Of a stretch of 64,000 bases of DNA, positions 59,226 to 64,000 are shown in pieces. The stretch is from positions 1-64,000 of the forward strand of contig JAZUOO010000021.1 in assembly GCA_045604705.1 (NCBI GenBank), read 5' to 3'. The translations under genes and the position numbers were made by a program. Each line of letters starts with the position of its first letter. Position 1 is the first letter of the stretch. This stretch comes from SIG622 sp045604705 (GTDB lineage Bacteria > Bacillota > Clostridia > Oscillospirales > CAG-382). Below the pieces are notes generated by a model. The model was not told where the DNA came from. It made no database searches and was given only the letters and a program-made list of their open reading frames with translations.

Positions 59226-61433
59226 ATGAGCGAAATAAAATATATAGGCTGTTTCCCGACGGAAGAAAAATTCGACTATGATAAACGCATAGAGCTTTTA
59301 CGCAAGCGTAAGGTACAGCAAACCGAAGAAAAAGCAAGAAACGGCGGTGCAAACGAGGACGATTACGGACTTATTGTCCAGAACGAATTCTCATACAAAT
59401 TAAAGCCCAACCATGAAAACGGTTCAATCTACGGCTACAAGGCGTGGACGGAAAACTACTGTGCCATTCTTGACAGTCATCCACTCTATTGTGATGCACT
59501 TGACGCATTTGTTGGTAAAGGCTTCCTGTTTCTTGAAAGACTAAGACCCGTTACCTGCAAATGGAATCCGGCATATCCCTTTGATGATTTGAAAGTGCTT
59601 TTTGATAAGTATAATATAATTTCAGGCATAGATAACTGCCATCATTTTACACCGGATTTGCAGATAGGCTTAGACCTGGGCTGGGGCGGTATTCTTAAAA
59701 AGCTTCTTGAATACAGAGAAAAGCACGATGAAACGCACCATGAATTCTATGACAGCGAGATTGCGGTTGTTGAAGCGATAATAAGATTCCTTAAAAGGTG
59801 TTCTGCGGAAATATACGAGCTTGCGGAAAAGGAAAACAATCCTTATCTTAAAGAGAATCTTCTGCAAATGGCAAAGGTGAACGAAAACACCGCGGAAAAT
59901 CCACCGAAAACATTCCGTGAAGCGGTACAATGGATGTGCTGGTTCAGTATGCTCTCCCGTACCTATAACAGAGGAAGTGCAGGCGGTCAGCTTGACGAGA
60001 TGCTTCGTCCCTACTACGAGAGGGACATAGAAAAAGGTATACTTACCGATGATGAAGCGGTATTCTACCTTGCTTGCCTGTTCCTACAGGATTCAAGATA
60101 TTTCCAGCTTGCAGGCCCTGATGAGAACGGTAAGGACATGACATCGAAAATATCCTATCTCTGTCTTGAAGCGGCAGATAAGATAAACATTGCCTGCAAC
60201 CTCACAATAAGAGTTCATGACGGAATTGATAAGGAATTCTTCAGAAAATCTGTTGAATACCTCTTTAAAAATAAGCAGGGTTGGCCGAGATATTCCTCCG
60301 ATAGTGCCCTTGCACAAGGCTTTATGAAGTGCGGGTATCCCCTTGAGCTTGCAAGAAAAAGAGTTGCGGCAGGTTGTCATTGGATGTGCATTCCCGGTAT
60401 GGAGTATACCATGAACGATACCGTAAAGATAAATCTTGCAAAGGTATTTGAGGTTGCCTACTATGAAATGATGGAAAAGGACAGCGAACCGAGTGCACAG
60501 AAGCTCTTTGAAAGATATAAAGTACATCTCAAAGCCGCAGTTGATGCTACCGGTAACGGTATAATGCACCACCTGAAATATCAGACAAAATCGCAACCGG
60601 AGCTTATACTCAATCTTTTCCAGCACGGACTTATCGAAAAAGGCGTAAATATCACAGACGGCGGCGCAAACTACTACAATATGTGCGTTGACGGCAGCGG
60701 TATCGCAGTTGTGGCAGACAGCTTTGCGGCACTTCAGCAGCGAATAGATACCGAAAAGAAGCTGACATACAGAGAGCTCACTGACCATATGCAAAGTAAC
60801 TACGAGGATAAGGATGGCGAATACATAAGACTTCTTATGCAAAACAGTGAGCGTTATTGTGGCGGAGACACCATCGGAGACAAATGGGCAAAGAAAATAA
60901 GTGATCTTTACACATCACTTGTCCGTGATCTAAATAATCAGCACCCCGGTATAAACTTCATCCCCGGCTTCTTCTCCTGGTCAAACACAATAGGACTCGG
61001 TCAGACAGTTTCCGCAACACCCAACGGCAGAAAGAACTATGAAGCCATAAACCATGGTGCAAATCCAAACGGTGGCTTCCGACATGACGGTGCGGTATCC
61101 GCAATGTGTAACTCCATCGGAGCAATTCAACCCGGTTACGGCAACTGTGCACCTGTACAGCTTGAATTCGACCCCGGAATAGTAAACGATGCCGAGGGTA
61201 TAGACAAAATGGCGGCGATGATAAAGACCATTATGGACACGGGAAATACACTTCTCAATATCAACATAATTGATGCAAAGAAAATCATCGAAGCCCACAA
61301 AGATCCTTTCAAGTACCCCGATCTCGTTGTAAGAGTAACAGGTTTTACGGCATTTTTCGCAATGCTCTCACCGGAGTTCAGACAGCTTGTTGTTGACAGG
61401 GTAACGTCGGTAAACCCGGAACTGAGTAAATAA
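59226..61433 (+). CDS. Glycyl radical enzyme with atypical active-site loop
   Basis: A 735-residue member of the PFL-like glycyl radical superfamily. The radical site is Gly706 in RVTGFTAFFAMLSPE near the C-terminus. The thiyl cysteine is most likely Cys384 in AAGCHWMCIPG. Dehydratase and lyase members have Cys-x-Glu here (GCVE); this protein has Cys-His-Trp-Met-Cys, so the catalytic Glu is missing and a second Cys388 is present. It is not PFL (no Cys-Cys pair). Neighbouring cupin, mannose-6-phosphate isomerase-like and TIM-barrel isomerase genes suggest a sugar or sugar-derived substrate. The AGGAGAG site is normal. Confidence 0.9.
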   Translation: MSEIKYIGCFPTEEKFDYDKRIELLRKRKVQQTEEKARNGGANEDDYGLIVQNEFSYKLKPNHENGSIYGYKAWTENYCAILDSHPLYCDALDAFVGKGFLFLERLRPVTCKWNPAYPFDDLKVLFDKYNIISGIDNCHHFTPDLQIGLDLGWGGILKKLLEYREKHDETHHEFYDSEIAVVEAIIRFLKRCSAEIYELAEKENNPYLKENLLQMAKVNENTAENPPKTFREAVQWMCWFSMLSRTYNRGSAGGQLDEMLRPYYERDIEKGILTDDEAVFYLACLFLQDSRYFQLAGPDENGKDMTSKISYLCLEAADKINIACNLTIRVHDGIDKEFFRKSVEYLFKNKQGWPRYSSDSALAQGFMKCGYPLELARKRVAAGCHWMCIPGMEYTMNDTVKINLAKVFEVAYYEMMEKDSEPSAQKLFERYKVHLKAAVDATGNGIMHHLKYQTKSQPELILNLFQHGLIEKGVNITDGGANYYNMCVDGSGIAVVADSFAALQQRIDTEKKLTYRELTDHMQSNYEDKDGEYIRLLMQNSERYCGGDTIGDKWAKKISDLYTSLVRDLNNQHPGINFIPGFFSWSNTIGLGQTVSATPNGRKNYEAINHGANPNGGFRHDGAVSAMCNSIGAIQPGYGNCAPVQLEFDPGIVNDAEGIDKMAAMIKTIMDTGNTLLNINIIDAKKIIEAHKDPFKYPDLVVRVTGFTAFFAMLSPEFRQLVVDRVTSVNPELSK

Positions 61434-61555
61434 ATTGAGGATATTCTTGCGAAAGCCCATCACCGGATGCCGTAAGAAAAAAGAAATCATTATCATTAAC
61501 AACACAAAACTTCAAACCAAATGAAAGAATAAAATTCAAACAAAGGAGACCACCC

Positions 61556-62332
61556 ATGAACGTAGTAATGGAAAAAGTAGACACATCCGTAAAAGGAAAC
61601 CGTTCTGTAGAGCTTTGTAAGGGCGAGATTCCCGGTGCACATCCCGTACATCACACAATAGAAACGGGAAGTACCCTTACCTTTGAAGCAAACTGCGGAT
61701 ATTATCACATCATAATCCTCATTGAGGGCAGTGCAAAATTTGAAACCGACGGTAAAGAATACAACTTCGACGGCAGAACAACCTTTGTACCTGCCCCCGA
61801 TAAAGAGCTTTCGGTTTTCGCAAAAACAGGTGTACAGATTCTTGAAATTCAGTGGGACGAAGCTCCCGGTGATGAAGAAGACCTCAAGGAATACAAAACG
61901 GAATTTCCCGTGGTTGTTCCTTATCAGGAGTCTATTCAGTACATCGACCCCAATAAGAGCGAAAAGACTATCAGCCGCATGATGATCCCTCACGAAGTTC
62001 TTCCCAGATTTACAATCGGCTCTGTTGAATCCTACGGCTACGACCTGGTTCGTCCGCATGCACATCCCATGCTTGACCAGTTCTTCTTCAGCTTCCCGGA
62101 AAATGATATGGAAGTAATTATTGACGATGAAAAGATTAACATGAAAGGAAACATCATAATGCATATTCCGCTTGGCTCCAACCACGGTGTTGAAGTAACA
62201 GGCGACAGACATATGCACTATATGTGGATAGACTTCATGCCGGACAAGGAAGCGGGACTCAAACGCCTCAACTTCAGCCACAGACCTACGGGAACAGTCC
62301 GTGACTTTGCCAATGAAGACAAAACAAGATGA
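61556..62332 (+). CDS. Bicupin protein of the glycyl-radical operon
   Basis: A 258-residue protein with two cupin folds. The first (GAHPVHHTIETGSTLTFEAN, YHIIILIEGSAKFETDG) has a His pair. The second has a likely metal site HAHPMLDQFFFSF with Asp/His partners and IPLGSNHGVEV. Cupins of this layout serve as sugar isomerases, lyases or sensors. There is no DNA-binding domain. It starts 122 bp after the radical enzyme, with AAAGGAG, and overlaps the next gene by 4 bp, so it is part of the operon. The substrate is unknown. Confidence 0.75.
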   Translation: MNVVMEKVDTSVKGNRSVELCKGEIPGAHPVHHTIETGSTLTFEANCGYYHIIILIEGSAKFETDGKEYNFDGRTTFVPAPDKELSVFAKTGVQILEIQWDEAPGDEEDLKEYKTEFPVVVPYQESIQYIDPNKSEKTISRMMIPHEVLPRFTIGSVESYGYDLVRPHAHPMLDQFFFSFPENDMEVIIDDEKINMKGNIIMHIPLGSNHGVEVTGDRHMHYMWIDFMPDKEAGLKRLNFSHRPTGTVRDFANEDKTR

Positions 62333-63378
62333 ATATAAACCTTAAAAAACCTATAAAACTTCAAAGAGCAGGAGCATGGAGAACATATCTCGGCGGAAAG
62401 CTGATAGAAGAGCTTCACGGAAATGGTAATGCCTGTGACACCAACTTCCCCGAGGAGTGGATAATGTCAACCGTTACTGCCCGAAACAGCGGCAGAGAAC
62501 ACATAGTCGAGGGACTATCTATGATAGAGGGTACGGATATTTCCCTGAAACAGTTGATAGATGAGAATCCCGAACAATGCCTTGGAAAAGCCCATTTTGA
62601 AAAATACGGAGCGACTCCCGGTGTGCTCGTAAAGCTGCTTGATTCCGCTGAAAGACTTACAATTCAGGTACATCCTACCCGTGAAAATGCCAAGCTGCTA
62701 TTCAACTCCGATTTTGGCAAAACCGAATGCTGGCACATTGTTGCGGGACGCGAAATAAACGGTGAAAAGCCCTGCATTTACTTCGGTTTTAAAGAGGGTA
62801 TAACCCGCAAGAGGTGGAAAGAAATATTTGACACGCAGAATATCCCTGAAATGCTTGATTGTCTGCACAAATTTGAAGTAAATCCCGGTGATACATTTCT
62901 TATTGAGGGCGGTATTCCGCATGCAATAGGCTCCGGATGTTTTCTCGTTGAGATACAAGAGCCTACCGATTACACAATAAGAACGGAAAAGACTACGCCA
63001 TCGGGAAGAGAAGTTTCCGACTTCATGTGTCATCAGGGGCTTGGTTTTGAGAAAATGTTAGACTGCTTTGACTACACGGGCTATTCCAAGGAAGAAACTG
63101 CGAAAAGATGGCGTATAAAGCCAAAGGGTGAAGCGCTGATAGACTACGAAAATACAAAAATGTTCCGTCTTTTTGAGCTTAACATAAACGGCACAAAGAC
63201 TATATCCTCAAAGGGTACTTTCAGTGGACTATATGTGCTTGACGGTGAAGGAGAGATAGACGGAACAAAAGTCAAAAAAGGCGCCCAATATTTTATCACG
63301 TCAGTGTGTGAACCATTTAATATAAACGGTAATATGCGAATTATCAGATACTTTGGGCCACAAGTCTTACCTAAGTAG
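62329..63378 (+). CDS. Mannose-6-phosphate isomerase class I-like protein
   Basis: A 349-residue cupin-type phosphohexomutase. The zinc-site features of ManA are present: VQVHP-like IQVHPTRENA (Gln, His), Glu in GKTECWHIV, and the late His in EGGIPHAIGSGCFLVEIQE. The EWIMSTVTARNSG segment near residue 42 is typical of the Firmicutes ManA group. It would interconvert mannose- and fructose-6-phosphate or related sugar phosphates. ATGA overlap couples it to the cupin gene. Its presence points to a sugar pathway for the operon. Confidence 0.88.
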   Translation: MNINLKKPIKLQRAGAWRTYLGGKLIEELHGNGNACDTNFPEEWIMSTVTARNSGREHIVEGLSMIEGTDISLKQLIDENPEQCLGKAHFEKYGATPGVLVKLLDSAERLTIQVHPTRENAKLLFNSDFGKTECWHIVAGREINGEKPCIYFGFKEGITRKRWKEIFDTQNIPEMLDCLHKFEVNPGDTFLIEGGIPHAIGSGCFLVEIQEPTDYTIRTEKTTPSGREVSDFMCHQGLGFEKMLDCFDYTGYSKEETAKRWRIKPKGEALIDYENTKMFRLFELNINGTKTISSKGTFSGLYVLDGEGEIDGTKVKKGAQYFITSVCEPFNINGNMRIIRYFGPQVLPK

Positions 63379-63401
63379 AACTTATTTAAAAGGAGAAACC
63401 A

Positions 63402-64000
63402 ATGAAGTACGGATTTTGCAAAGAATTTTCCACCCCACTAAAAACCGAGGTGGACTATGACCTTATAAAAATGATAAAAGACGCAGGCTTTGACTACGTT
63501 GAAATGCGTGCAATGCTTGTATCATCCCTTTCCGATGAGGAATTCGACAAGCTCTGCAAAACACTTTGTGACCTTGATCTTGCCTGCGACTGCTGCTGTG
63601 CACTCTTCCCGAAAACAATAAGAGTCACCGGCAAGGACAGAAACCTCGACGAAATAAAGGCATATCTTGAAAAAACATTCCAAAGATGCACAAAGCTCGG
63701 AGCAAAAAAGGTAGTATTCGGAAGTGCACCCGCAAGAGCTTTGGACGAAAGCACATCAATTGAAGAGGGCTATTCCCATATCGACGAGGTAATAAAGGAA
63801 GCAATTATTCCCATGTGCGAAAAATACGACATCACTGTAGTAATGGAGCCTCTGCGTGCGGATGCCTGCAACTTCATCAATACCCTTTCCGACGGTTACA
63901 GAGTTGTAAAGGAAGCAAATCATCCCCAAATTGCACTTCTTGCGGATACAATCCACATGATGTCAAACAACGACAATGCCGATGACATCATAAAATACAA
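63402..64000 (+). CDS. Sugar phosphate isomerase/epimerase (AP endonuclease 2 TIM barrel), partial
   Basis: The first 199 codons of a TIM-barrel protein cut by the window edge. It starts MKYGFCKEFSTPLKTEV at 63402 after AAGGAG. Strand/helix units read as in xylose-isomerase-like proteins: AGFDYVEMRAMLV, CTKLGAKKVVFGS, VVMEPLRADACNFINT (metal-binding Glu) and ALLADTIHMM (Asp/His). Members isomerise or epimerise sugars and keto-sugars. It is the last visible gene of the glycyl-radical operon, 23 bp after the isomerase-like gene. Confidence 0.85.
   Translation, partial: MKYGFCKEFSTPLKTEVDYDLIKMIKDAGFDYVEMRAMLVSSLSDEEFDKLCKTLCDLDLACDCCCALFPKTIRVTGKDRNLDEIKAYLEKTFQRCTKLGAKKVVFGSAPARALDESTSIEEGYSHIDEVIKEAIIPMCEKYDITVVMEPLRADACNFINTLSDGYRVVKEANHPQIALLADTIHMMSNNDNADDIIKY

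Overview
The window looks like the chromosome of a low-GC anaerobic Clostridia species from a gut-like habitat, probably near Oscillospiraceae/Ruminococcaceae. This is inferred from gene content: a reverse-type rubrerythrin, a glycyl-radical operon, an SLH-anchored surface protein, Bacillus-type ydjI/ydjG/ydjH genes, strong AGGAGG ribosome sites and many intrinsic terminators. No tRNA, rRNA or CRISPR array was seen.

1-34 kb is mostly host core. It opens with the first codons of a transposase, then a ferrous-iron feoA-feoB-Cys-rich cluster with three DtxR-type palindromes and a divergent DtxR/MntR regulator. Next come two Gfo/Idh/MocA oxidoreductases around an AraC regulator; the second carries a duplicated 3' tail. 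They are followed by a LOG-family protein, the SPFH/zinc-ribbon/TPM operon, a secreted transglutaminase-like protein, a GH99-like protein with a divergent AraC regulator, and murD. Three overlapping M42 peptidase genes follow, the third without its metal ligands. An aluminium-resistance/methionine-gamma-lyase-like gene, greA, a lysS with a fused tRNA-binding domain, and a 2077-residue vWA/InlB-repeat/SLH protein complete this part.

About 34.3-54.1 kb is an integrated mobile element of roughly 19.7 kb, with all its genes on the minus strand. It lies at the 3' end of the rubrerythrin gene: the intact gene is at the right end beside a tyrosine integrase, and a diverged copy of its last codons marks the left end. 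Cargo includes a protein with a HEPN-like stretch, an AAA_13-type ATPase fused to a LexA-like S24 domain, and a DUF4143 ATPase. It also carries a lipid-type cluster: a PlsC-like acyltransferase, a membrane protein and three tandem AMP-forming ligases. Directly upstream of that cluster, perfect 26-bp inverted repeats enclose 205 bp holding a consensus promoter that points at the cluster. A second tyrosine recombinase gene ends inside one of these repeats. This reads as a phase-variable promoter and is the most interesting system in the window. Remnants of duplicated genes flank the cluster on both sides.

54-64 kb returns to host DNA: rubrerythrin with an Rrf2 regulator, a PepSY protein, a Crp/Fnr regulator, thioredoxin, and an AraC regulator divergent from a glycyl-radical operon (activase, glycyl radical enzyme, cupin protein, mannose-6-phosphate isomerase-like protein, and a TIM-barrel isomerase cut by the window edge).
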